DNA from: Pseudomonadota bacterium
GTDB lineage: Bacteria; Pseudomonadota; Alphaproteobacteria; Rhizobiales; Rhizobiaceae
Assembly (NCBI GenBank): GCA_003242525.1
Contig: QGUU01000200.1
Location: 1 to 5,477 of the forward strand
Direction: 5' to 3'
Length of the DNA: 5,477 bases
A model generated the notes under the pieces. It did no database searches. It saw only the letters and a program-made list of their open reading frames with translations, and was not told where the DNA came from. The position numbers and the translations under genes are program-made. Shown piece by piece: positions 1 through 5,477 of this stretch (its first letter is position 1; each line of letters starts with the position of its first letter).

Positions 1-1205
1 CGCTCCTTGAGGCGGAAACCCAATCCTCCCCCGGTCCCGGGACCTTCCCCTTTTACGGCACGGCCAATTCCAACCAGATGCTGATGGAGATCATGGGTCT
101 GCATACGCCCGGCGCCTCCTTCATCAATCCGGGAACGAAACTGCGCGATGCGCTGACGAAGGAAGCTGCCCGGCGCGCGCTTGCCATCACTGCGCTGGGT
201 AACGACTACACGCCCGTCGGTCGTGTGGTCGACGAACGCTCGGTGGTCAACGGCGTAGTTGGCTTGCACGCCACCGGGGGCTCGACCAACCACACCATCC
301 ATCTCATCGCCATGGCTGCGGCTGCCGGCATAAGGCTGACCTGGCAGGATATTTCCGAGCTCGCCGAATGCGTGCCGCTGCTGGCACGCATCTATCCGAA
401 CGGCCTGGCTGACGTGAACCATTTCCATGCGGCGGGGGGCATGGGTTTCCTGATCCGAGAACTGCTCGACGCCGGACTTCTGCACGAAGACGTGCAGACC
501 GTATGGGGACAGGGACTGCGCGCCTATGCGATTGAGCCAAAGCTCGCTGAAGATGGCACGGTGCTTCGCGAGCCTGCATTGCGCGAGAGCGCCAACGAAA
601 AGGTGCTTGCGCCCTATGCCAGGCCCTTCCAGCCGACGGGCGGCCTGAAGGTGCTCGGCGGCAATCTTGGCCACGCCATTATCAAGACTTCGGCGATCAA
701 GCCGGAGCGGCTTATTGTCGAGGCGCCGGCGAAGGTGTTCCACAGCCAGGAAGCCCTCAACGAAGCCTTCCGGGCCGGCATGCTGACTGGCGATTTCATC
801 GCCGTGATCCGTTTCCAGGGGCCGAAGGCAAATGGCATGCCGGAACTGCACCGGCTCACAACCGTGCTCGGTGTGTTGCAGGACCGGGGGCAGCGCGTGG
901 CGTTGGTCACGGACGGTCGCATGTCAGGCGCCAGCGGCAAGGTGCCTGCGGCGATCCATGTGACGCCGGAAGCGTCGGAAAACGGTCCGATCGCCCGCCT
1001 GCGCGATGGTGACATCATTCGCCTAGACGCGGTGGCGGGAACGCTGGACGTGCTTGTGGATGCGGGTGAATTTGAACTGCGTCAACCTGCGGATTGCGAC
1101 CTTTCGGCGAATGCGGTCGGCTTCGGTCGCGAACTGTTTGCGGGTTTCCGCCAGATTGCGGCACGCGCCGATGAGGGCGCGGTGGCGTTCGGCAACGCCG
1201 GCTGA
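1..1205 (+). CDS. edd: 6-phosphogluconate dehydratase, C-terminal part (5' truncated)
   Basis: This enzyme dehydrates 6-phospho-D-gluconate to 2-keto-3-deoxy-6-phosphogluconate, the first committed step of the Entner-Doudoroff pathway, in the cytoplasm with an iron-sulfur cluster. The frame is open from base 3 with no start, so the gene enters from the left. About 400 codons are present of roughly 600 usual for the family, so about 200 N-terminal residues are missing. Visible family motifs are [10 protein letters not shown] (bases 51-80), [25 protein letters not shown], and the second IlvD/Edd signature [12 protein letters not shown] followed by [13 protein letters not shown]. The motif [10 protein letters not shown] and the overall match to known Edd separate it from dihydroxyacid dehydratase (IlvD). 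One oddity is that the segment before [10 protein letters not shown] reads SPGPGTFP where the family has YHGPGTCT or similar, so an iron-sulfur cysteine appears as Phe; this is probably base-call error at the contig end. It ends with TGA at 1203-1205, converging on the VWA gene. In related bacteria edd often follows zwf and pgl, which would lie outside the window. Confidence 0.95.
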   Translation, partial: LLEAETQSSPGPGTFPFYGTANSNQMLMEIMGLHTPGASFINPGTKLRDALTKEAARRALAITALGNDYTPVGRVVDERSVVNGVVGLHATGGSTNHTIHLIAMAAAAGIRLTWQDISELAECVPLLARIYPNGLADVNHFHAAGGMGFLIRELLDAGLLHEDVQTVWGQGLRAYAIEPKLAEDGTVLREPALRESANEKVLAPYARPFQPTGGLKVLGGNLGHAIIKTSAIKPERLIVEAPAKVFHSQEALNEAFRAGMLTGDFIAVIRFQGPKANGMPELHRLTTVLGVLQDRGQRVALVTDGRMSGASGKVPAAIHVTPEASENGPIARLRDGDIIRLDAVAGTLDVLVDAGEFELRQPADCDLSANAVGFGRELFAGFRQIAARADEGAVAFGNAG

Positions 1206-1207
1206 GC

Positions 1208-1239
1208 CGTCCATGGCAGCCGGATGGCCGCCATGGACG
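1208..1239. terminator. Bidirectional terminator hairpin between convergent edd and VWA genes
   Basis: A near-perfect inverted repeat starts two bases after the edd stop codon. Ten pairs join 1208-1217 (CGTCCATGGC) to 1230-1239 (GCCATGGACG). After one A/C mismatch, three more pairs (1219-1221 with 1226-1228) close a GGAT loop. It lies 34 bases past the stop of the convergent VWA gene, so one symmetric structure could end transcripts from both sides. No run of T follows on either strand, so it is not a textbook intrinsic terminator; it may act with Rho or as a 3'-end stabiliser. Confidence 0.6.
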
Positions 1240-1273
1240 CTACAAGCTTCGGCGCCGCCGGGAAGGGCATCGC

Positions 1274-2917
1274 TTACGGAACGCTCACTTCCGTCCGTTC
1301 GCCGGCTTTGACGGTTACTTTGGTCTCGCTCGGCGTATCGCTGTCGCTGCGTCGGGTGACGACCACATAGTCGCCCGCGGGAATCACGGTCTGGTAGTCC
1401 TCGTCGTAAGAATGGCCGATGGACTTGCGGTTGCCCTCGATGTTCTTCCTGGCTTCCAGGATTTCGATCGATTCGGCGCCTGGCGCGCTAACCGCGAGCA
1501 CCCCTGCATTCAGGGTAACGTCGACATTCTGCGCTTCGCCTACCTTGACCGTGAAGGGTTGCTCGGCCTTGGCAAAACCGAGTGTTGCAACCACGACATA
1601 GTCGCCGGCAGGCAGCTGGAATTGCGAGTCCGGGCCGTATTCGTGCGCCACGCTCTCGCGTGTACCGTCCAGACTTTTCTTCGCACTGACGACCTCGAAT
1701 CCGATTCCCGGATTGTCTGCCTTCTCGCCGCCTTCCGTGTAATAGGCGTTCACCGCGACGTGACCGATGCCTACGATGATATCCTTCTCCACGGTTTCAC
1801 CCGCGGCAAGCTTTACGGTTTCCGATACGGAACCCTTGCCGATGCGTGCCTTGATCCTGATCTCCCCGGCCGGAAGGATGACCCTGGTGTCGCCATACTC
1901 TGTGGCCTCGCCGCCCGGATATTCGAACTCCAGAGTTGCCCCTTCGGAGATTTCGGCGCCCTCCGATGGGCGGGGATGAACAATCAGCGTGCCGGCATTG
2001 AGAACGAAGAGGGGTTCCGCCACTTTGCCGGCCTCGATGGCGACCCTCTGCTCGGTCCTGGCCTCGCCAAGCCTGGCGCGAATGACATAGTCGCCGGGTT
2101 CGAGATTGCCCTTGTAGTCGCCATATTCGATGCTGACCTGCTCGCCGGCGCTGCCATCGGGCTGCGCCTTGTAAACCTCCCAGCTATTGCCATCGGTGAT
2201 GGGCTCGCCGCCCTCGGCCATGACTACCGTCGGCTGGAAGTTGAACGCGGCGGGCTCGGGCTCTGCCTCCGGTTCAGGCTCCGGAGCCGGGTCGGCTTCG
2301 GCGACGGTTACGGCCAACGCTTCCTTCAGCCCCTCCTCGTCGGAGGCGGAGATATATTTGCCTCCCGTGTTTTCCGCCAGGCAGGCCACCTGCCTGCCCT
2401 CTTCGTCGGTCAAGCCGAAGCCGACTACATGGGCCGTAAAGTCGACTCCGCCGGCCTTCAGTTCCTCGCCGAGCGCGCAGGGGTCGCCGCCGCAGGTTTC
2501 CAGCCCATCGGTGATCAGGATCACCCTTGCCTTGTCCTCGGTATATTTCAGCGCCTCCGCCGCGCTGCGAACGGCGTCGGTCAACGGCGTCTTGCCGAGG
2601 AACTTCATGCTATCTGCAGCCTGGACGATGGCGCTGGCCGAGCCGGCCTGAGGCGGTACGATCAGCTCGATGTCCTGGCAGCTTCCCTTCTCGCGATGCC
2701 CATAGGCCATGAAGCCTATCTCGGCATCGGCGGGAACCGACTGCAGCGCAGTGCGCAGTGATTTGCGCGCAATCTCCAGCTTGGGCCTGCCGTCTATCTG
2801 CGCCCACATCGAGCCTGACGCATCCAGAATTACGATGGCGCGGTCGGCTGCCTTCGCCGCCGTCCCCATTCCTACCAGAAGCAGACACGCAGCAATGCAG
2901 CGCGAAATCCTAAACAT
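1274..2917 (-). CDS. Exported VWA-domain protein with four C-terminal repeat modules
   Basis: This is a 547-residue protein of unknown specific role, probably periplasmic or secreted. Residues 1-23 form a signal peptide: basic start (MFRISR), hydrophobic core (CIAACLLLVG), and AKA before the predicted cut at A23. The VWA domain spans about 26-205 and has a complete metal-ion-dependent adhesion site: D32-A-S34-G-S36, T110 in GKTPLTDA, and D137 in ITDGLE. C142 and C147 near the last motif, with C80 and C179, could form disulfides in the periplasm. A Pro/Glu-rich linker (about 208-222) leads to four related modules covering 230-547. VWA domains of this type bind protein partners through a metal ion; the modules are probably beta-sandwich binding or structural domains. 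The ATG at 2917 has GGAGGG five bases upstream (2923-2928). It is transcribed in the same direction as the upstream regulator, 114 bases away, and converges on edd. No transmembrane anchor follows the signal peptide. The protein is often labelled simply 'VWA domain-containing protein'; its function cannot be read from the sequence. Confidence 0.95.
   Translation of the reverse strand: MFRISRCIAACLLLVGMGTAAKAADRAIVILDASGSMWAQIDGRPKLEIARKSLRTALQSVPADAEIGFMAYGHREKGSCQDIELIVPPQAGSASAIVQAADSMKFLGKTPLTDAVRSAAEALKYTEDKARVILITDGLETCGGDPCALGEELKAGGVDFTAHVVGFGLTDEEGRQVACLAENTGGKYISASDEEGLKEALAVTVAEADPAPEPEPEAEPEPAAFNFQPTVVMAEGGEPITDGNSWEVYKAQPDGSAGEQVSIEYGDYKGNLEPGDYVIRARLGEARTEQRVAIEAGKVAEPLFVLNAGTLIVHPRPSEGAEISEGATLEFEYPGGEATEYGDTRVILPAGEIRIKARIGKGSVSETVKLAAGETVEKDIIVGIGHVAVNAYYTEGGEKADNPGIGFEVVSAKKSLDGTRESVAHEYGPDSQFQLPAGDYVVVATLGFAKAEQPFTVKVGEAQNVDVTLNAGVLAVSAPGAESIEILEARKNIEGNRKSIGHSYDEDYQTVIPAGDYVVVTRRSDSDTPSETKVTVKAGERTEVSVP
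1277..2230 (-). repeat. Four tandem protein modules of about 80 residues in the VWA protein
   Basis: The C-terminal half of the VWA protein is built from diverged tandem modules, each centred on a core such as LPAGDYVVVATLG. The cores begin at residues 272 (LEPGDYVIRARLG), 348 (LPAGEIRIKARIG), 435 (LPAGDYVVVATLG) and 512 (IPAGDYVVVTRRS), spaced 76, 87 and 77 residues apart. Each core is followed by a strand and a [AV]GE or AGK turn, and in the first three by a strand such as VTLNAG that leads to the next module. Modules 1, 3 and 4 share a preceding motif (WEVYKA, FEVVSA, IEILEA, then a Y 17-18 residues later); module 2 has a shorter, diverged version. The last module ends at the stop codon. 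Approximate DNA limits are 1997-2230, 1766-1996, 1505-1765 and 1277-1504. The repetition is at protein level only; DNA identity between modules is low. Confidence 0.7.
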
Positions 2918-2991
2918 GCAGTCCCTCCGCGGTTGAATTTTGGCCGGCAGGCTAGAACAACCGCAAGGCTTATGGAAGCAGCCTGGGTTAA

Positions 2992-3021
2992 TTTGTTCCG
3001 GGGCCGAAACGCCTGAACAAA
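2992..3021 (-). terminator. Possible terminator hairpin after the AraC-type regulator
   Basis: An inverted repeat TTTGTTC (2992-2998) and GAACAAA (3015-3021) begins 10 bases after the regulator's stop codon. Seven outer pairs are followed by a C/T mismatch and two inner G-C pairs, then a loop. Only a short TTAACCC follows on the transcribed strand, so termination strength is doubtful. The same element could instead be an operator for the downstream VWA gene, because a third copy of GAACAA lies at 2955-2960. Confidence 0.3.
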
Positions 3022-3031
3022 GGCCTGCGGT

Positions 3032-3994
3032 TCAATAGGTCGTGCGCCGCTCTTCCGATGGAGGACGGCCGAATTGCAGCCTGTAGCTTTGCGCGAAATA
3101 CGAATGGGAGGTGAAGCCGGTTGCGATTGCCACGTCGAGGATCGGCATATTGGTCTGGCGCAGCAACTCGCGGGCGCGCTCCAGCCTCAGCCGCATGTAG
3201 TAACGGCCCGGCGTGACGCCGAGATGACGCAGGAACAGGCGCTCCACCTGGCGCACCGACAGGCCTGCCGACTTGGCGAGTTGTCCAGCCGACAGCGGTT
3301 CGTCCAGGTGGTCAGCCATCATCTCCACGATCTTGCGCAGCTTTTCCGACTTGCCGGTGAGATCCCGCTCCGGTCCTACGCGCTGGCGGTCGCCGGCCGA
3401 ACGGATGCGCTCGTGCTGGAACTGGTTGGCAACGCCGTTGGCGATGTTCGGCCCGAAGTCGGACCGGATGATCTCCAGCATCAGGTCGATCGAGGTGGTG
3501 CCGCCGGCGCAGGTATAGCGCTTCCGGTCGATCTCGAAGACATTGCCGGTGCAGTTGATGTCCGGAAACCGTTCCATGAACCCGGCCCGGTTCTCCCAGT
3601 GGATCGTGCAACGGTAGCCGTCGAGCTGGCCGGCCTCCGCCAGCAGGTAGGAGCCGACCGACAGGGCCCCCAAAGCGCCGCCGCGCCGGCCCCAGCTTCG
3701 CAGGGCGGCCAGCACCTTTGACTTTCCGGGAAACTCGGTCGTCAGCCCCACCGCCACGAAAAGTATGTCGACCGGGGGGATGTCGGCCACCGAATAGTCG
3801 ATCTTGATCGGCAGGCCATTGGACGCGATCACCGCCTCACCATCGGCGGAAACGGTGGTCCAGCCATAATAGTCGTAGCCAAGCAGCCGGTTGGCCGAGC
3901 GAAAGGCGTCTATCGCCGCCGCCAGCGAAAACATGGAAAACTTGTCGACCAGCAGGAAGGCGAACTGCCTGCCACCTTGAACCGGATCAGCCAT
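3032..3994 (-). CDS. GlxA/GbdR-like AraC-family transcriptional regulator
   Basis: This is a DNA-binding regulator of 320 residues in two domains. Residues about 10-175 form a DJ-1/PfpI-like (class I glutamine amidotransferase-like) domain, starting with FAFLLVDKFSMFSLAAAIDA and including the family features SVGSYLLAEAG (112-122), IHWE (131-134) and CAGGTTSIDLMLEII (162-176). About 220-310 is an AraC C-terminal domain with two helix-turn-helix units: LSAGQLAKSAGLSVRQVERLF and ILDVAIATGFTSHSYFAQSYR, the latter being the AraC signature followed by FGRPPSE. The sensor-domain nucleophile elbow has Ser/Gly where active DJ-1 enzymes carry Cys, so it probably binds a ligand rather than catalyses. 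The overall pattern, including FQHERIR before the DNA-binding domain, recalls GbdR and CdhR, which sense glycine betaine/dimethylglycine or carnitine in Pseudomonas; the ligand here is unknown. I chose the ATG at 3992-3994 over a TTG at 4030 because AGAAGGG lies six bases before it. It sits 55 bases downstream of folD on the same strand and may share its transcript. Confidence 0.9.
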   Translation of the reverse strand: MADPVQGGRQFAFLLVDKFSMFSLAAAIDAFRSANRLLGYDYYGWTTVSADGEAVIASNGLPIKIDYSVADIPPVDILFVAVGLTTEFPGKSKVLAALRSWGRRGGALGALSVGSYLLAEAGQLDGYRCTIHWENRAGFMERFPDINCTGNVFEIDRKRYTCAGGTTSIDLMLEIIRSDFGPNIANGVANQFQHERIRSAGDRQRVGPERDLTGKSEKLRKIVEMMADHLDEPLSAGQLAKSAGLSVRQVERLFLRHLGVTPGRYYMRLRLERARELLRQTNMPILDVAIATGFTSHSYFAQSYRLQFGRPPSEERRTTY

Positions 3995-4000
3995 GGCCGG

Positions 4001-4007
4001 CCCTTCT
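4001..4007 (-). promoter_or_regulatory. Ribosome binding site that fixes the regulator start
   Basis: On the minus strand AGAAGGG is followed by a six-base spacer (CCGGCC) and ATG at 3994. The reading frame stays open upstream to a TTG at 4030, which would add 12 residues (a proline-rich lead), but only a weak AGGG precedes that codon. The downstream ATG is therefore preferred. Confidence 0.65.
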
Positions 4008-4049
4008 ACTGGAACAGGTGGTTTCGCCAAGTTCGCAGCCCTGTTTTGG

Positions 4050-4946
4050 TCAGAAGGAGGGTCGCTCCAGCCCCGTGGCTAGGAAGGCGGATGTAACGGT
4101 ATTGGCCATCAGCATGGCGATGGTCATGGGTCCGACGCCACCCGGGACGGGAGTGATGGCCCCTGCAGCCCTCTCGGCTTCGGCATAGGCGACATCCCCG
4201 ACCAGCCGCGTCTTGCCCTCGCCTTTTTCCGGCGCGGGGATGCGGTTGATGCCGACGTCGATTACCGTTGCGCCCGGTTTCACCCAGTCGCCGCGGACCA
4301 TCTCTGGCCGGCCAACCGCAGCAACCAATATGTCGGCGGTTCGTGCGAGCGCGGGAAGGTCACGGGTGCGGCTGTGCGCCACCGTCACCGTGCAGTTGGC
4401 GGCAAGCAGAAGGTTGGCCATCGGCTTGCCGACGATGTTGGAGCGTCCGATCACGACTGCGTTGAGACCGGAAAGGTCCTTGCCGCGCACGCGCTCGATC
4501 AGCAGCATCGAGCCCGCCGGTGTGCAGGGCACGAAGGCCGTGGCCAGTTCCCCCGTGCCAAGCTTGCCGACATTGATGAAATGGAAGCCGTCGACATCCT
4601 TTTCCGGCGCGATCGCCTGGATGACGGTGCCGGCGTCGATCTGCGGCGGCAGTGGAAGCTGGACGAGAATGCCGTGAATGGCCGGGTCGGCGTTAAGTTC
4701 GGCGATCAGCTTCAGCAGTTCGTCCTGACCTGTCTCGGCAGGCAAGGTGTGCTGCACCGAATGGAAGCCGCACTCCTTCGCCGTGCGTGATTTGGAGGCG
4801 ACATAGACCTGGCTGGCAGGGTCTTCCCCGACTATCACCACCGCCAGTCCAGGCGTGATGCCTTTCGCGCCAAGATCGGCTGTTAGCGCCTTCACCTTGC
4901 CCAGAACGTCTCCTGCGACTTTCTTTCCATCAATAACTTCGGCCAT
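4050..4946 (-). CDS. folD: Bifunctional methylene-tetrahydrofolate dehydrogenase / methenyl-tetrahydrofolate cyclohydrolase
   Basis: FolD interconverts 5,10-methylene-, 5,10-methenyl- and 10-formyl-tetrahydrofolate in the cytoplasm using NADP, supplying formyl groups for purines and initiator tRNA, or oxidising one-carbon units from catabolism. The 298-residue product is the normal family length. Visible motifs in order are [14 protein letters not shown] (39-52, with Tyr48 and the catalytic Lys52), VQLPLP (95-100, Gln96), PEKDVDGFH (114-122, Asp118), PCTPAG (140-145), the nucleotide-binding [17 protein letters not shown] (164-180), HSRT (191-194), [11 protein letters not shown] (204-213), and the C-terminal signature [15 protein letters not shown] (266-280). 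All expected active-site residues are present. The ATG at 4944-4946 begins [11 protein letters not shown], as usual for the family, and has AGAAGG six bases upstream. The frame continues upstream to an ATG at 5039, but those 31 basic residues match nothing in the family. It lies 122 bases after the Pro-rich gene and 55 bases before the regulator, all on the minus strand. Confidence 0.97.
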   Translation of the reverse strand: MAEVIDGKKVAGDVLGKVKALTADLGAKGITPGLAVVIVGEDPASQVYVASKSRTAKECGFHSVQHTLPAETGQDELLKLIAELNADPAIHGILVQLPLPPQIDAGTVIQAIAPEKDVDGFHFINVGKLGTGELATAFVPCTPAGSMLLIERVRGKDLSGLNAVVIGRSNIVGKPMANLLLAANCTVTVAHSRTRDLPALARTADILVAAVGRPEMVRGDWVKPGATVIDVGINRIPAPEKGEGKTRLVGDVAYAEAERAAGAITPVPGGVGPMTIAMLMANTVTSAFLATGLERPSF

Positions 4947-4952
4947 CAGATA

Positions 4953-4958
4953 CCTTCT
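4953..4958 (-). promoter_or_regulatory. Ribosome binding site that fixes the folD start
   Basis: AGAAGG on the minus strand sits six bases (TATCTG) before the ATG at 4946. This supports the 298-residue FolD over the longer in-frame start at 5039, which would add 31 residues rich in Arg. Confidence 0.7.
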
Positions 4959-5053
4959 CAACACCTGTCGGGCTTTACCGTCTGGACCGTCATTGTCACG
5001 AAAAAAACGACGCATAATCCCGCCAAAGCGCCGTTCCATGCCGTAAACTCGAA

Positions 5054-5069
5054 ACCGGATGCCTCCGGT
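5054..5069 (-). terminator. Short hairpin at the 3' end of the Pro-rich gene
   Basis: On the minus strand ACCGGA and TCCGGT form a six-pair stem around a GGCA loop. It overlaps the last base of the stop codon and is followed by TTCGAGTTT. The stem is short and the T content modest, so it is a weak candidate; it may only attenuate read-through into folD. Confidence 0.35.
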
Positions 5070-5477
5070 CAGGGGAATCGACGGCGAGAGCGGCTTTCCG
5101 CAAGGTCGCGCAGGGCTTCCCGAAACTCCCGCAGCGAGGCCCGGATCTCTTCAAGAGCGTCGTAGTCTGGCGCTTTCTGCTGATATTCGAGGGGCGCCAG
5201 CGGCTGTGCGAATGAGGGCTGGGGCGGGTAAAAGTACGCAGGGTGGGGAGTGGCTGGATGAGCGTAGGGAGGATAGGCCGGGGGTGCAGGTGCTGGCTGC
5301 CAGCCTGCAGGGTAGGGCGTGGGCTGGTGGGGATATGGCGGCGGAGGATAGGCCATTGCCGGCGGCGTCGATGCGTGGACGGGATAGGGGTCGGGGTCCG
5401 GAGAGCAAAACTGGCGTGGCACGGGAGCTGGTTGGGGGCCGGAAGGAGGTAGTGGGGGTGAGGGGGGAGAAAGGGTG
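5069..5477 (-). CDS. Pro/Tyr-rich hypothetical protein with charged C-terminal helix (N-terminus not in window)
   Basis: I do not recognise this protein. The frame is open from the stop (TGA at 5069-5071) to the right edge. Its middle part is a low-complexity Pro/Tyr/Ala segment with repeated YP and PP pairs (for example [18 protein letters not shown]), probably disordered. The last 32 residues (bases 5072-5167) are different: [18 protein letters not shown] and onward is a charged amphipathic helix with hydrophobic residues every three to four positions, ending in SRSRRRFP. This tail is the part most likely to be conserved. Possible starts inside the window are a GTG at 5420-5422 and an ATG at 5354-5356, but neither has a ribosome binding site, so the true start probably lies beyond the edge. 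Bases after about 5400 are strongly G-rich on the plus strand and may contain base-call errors that turn other residues into Pro. It lies 122 bases upstream of folD on the same strand. The reading frame is likely real; the function is unknown. Confidence 0.6.
   Translation of the reverse strand, partial: TLSPPSPPLPPSGPQPAPVPRQFCSPDPDPYPVHASTPPAMAYPPPPYPHQPTPYPAGWQPAPAPPAYPPYAHPATPHPAYFYPPQPSFAQPLAPLEYQQKAPDYDALEEIRASLREFREALRDLAESRSRRRFP

Noticed and set aside
1412..2761. A 449-codon open frame on the plus strand inside the VWA gene
   Set aside because: It is fully antisense to a gene with a signal peptide, complete VWA metal site and clear ribosome binding site. Its translation shows no recognisable domain, and long antisense frames are common in high-GC coding DNA.
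2937..2966. Housekeeping promoter for the VWA gene: TTGCGG, 18 bases, CAAAAT
   Set aside because: The -10 match is poor and would place the transcript start almost on the ribosome binding site; not strong enough to annotate.
3074..3721. A 215-codon plus-strand open frame within the regulator gene
   Set aside because: It is antisense to a well-supported AraC-family gene and has no recognisable domain; a shadow of the coding strand.
3995..4030. TTG start giving a 332-residue regulator
   Set aside because: TTG is a rare start and only a weak AGGG precedes it; the ATG 12 codons later has AGAAGGG at ideal spacing.
4213..4790. Plus-strand open frames of 138 and 154 codons within folD
   Set aside because: Both overlap folD on the opposite strand, lack recognisable motifs and arise from the GC-rich codon pattern.
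4993..5028. EcfG-type (general stress response) promoter upstream of folD, from GGAAC and a CGTT-like box
   Set aside because: The spacing between GGAAC and the CGTT-like sequence is about 20-23 bases, outside the 16-17 expected, so the match is probably chance.
4947..5039. N-terminal extension of FolD by 31 residues from an upstream in-frame ATG
   Set aside because: The extension is Arg-rich and unlike any FolD N-terminus, whereas the internal ATG has a good ribosome binding site and gives the usual MAEVIDGK start.

Overview
The window is high-GC DNA, and its codon use and gene content suggest an alphaproteobacterium, most likely of the order Hyphomicrobiales (Rhizobiales), perhaps near Mesorhizobium or other Phyllobacteriaceae. 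That placement is from memory of protein families, not a search. All five genes look like ordinary chromosomal genes. I see no tRNA, rRNA, insertion sequence, CRISPR array or phage gene. No stretch longer than about 125 bases lacks a gene.

Layout. (1) Bases 1-1205, plus strand: the C-terminal two thirds of 6-phosphogluconate dehydratase (edd, Entner-Doudoroff pathway), cut by the left edge. (2) Bases 1274-2917, minus strand: an exported protein with a signal peptide, a von Willebrand factor A (VWA) domain with an intact metal site, an acidic Pro/Glu linker and four related C-terminal modules of about 80 residues. It converges on edd, and a strong symmetric hairpin (1208-1239) lies between them as a likely bidirectional terminator. 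(3) Bases 3032-3994, minus: a GlxA/GbdR-like AraC-family regulator with a DJ-1/PfpI-like sensor domain and a C-terminal helix-turn-helix domain. (4) Bases 4050-4946, minus: folD, the bifunctional methylene-tetrahydrofolate dehydrogenase/cyclohydrolase. It lies 55 bases upstream of the regulator, so the two may be co-transcribed. (5) Bases 5069 to the right edge, minus: a Pro/Tyr-rich protein of unknown function with a charged C-terminal helix, N-terminus not in the window.

How the genes relate. edd and folD are central metabolism (sugar acid catabolism and one-carbon units). The regulator resembles those controlling breakdown of quaternary amines such as glycine betaine and carnitine, whose demethylation feeds one-carbon units to folate. 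Its position next to folD is therefore suggestive, but this is inference. The VWA protein appears to be a separate envelope or secreted unit.

Data quality. Both ends look like the ends of an assembled contig with base-call errors. In the first 50 bases, four residues of an otherwise invariant edd motif are changed, including an iron-sulfur cysteine, and three of the four changes are A to C. The last 55 bases are almost devoid of C on the plus strand. I did not find a convincing previously undescribed system; the most interesting points are the regulator-folD pairing, the modular VWA protein and the edge artefacts.
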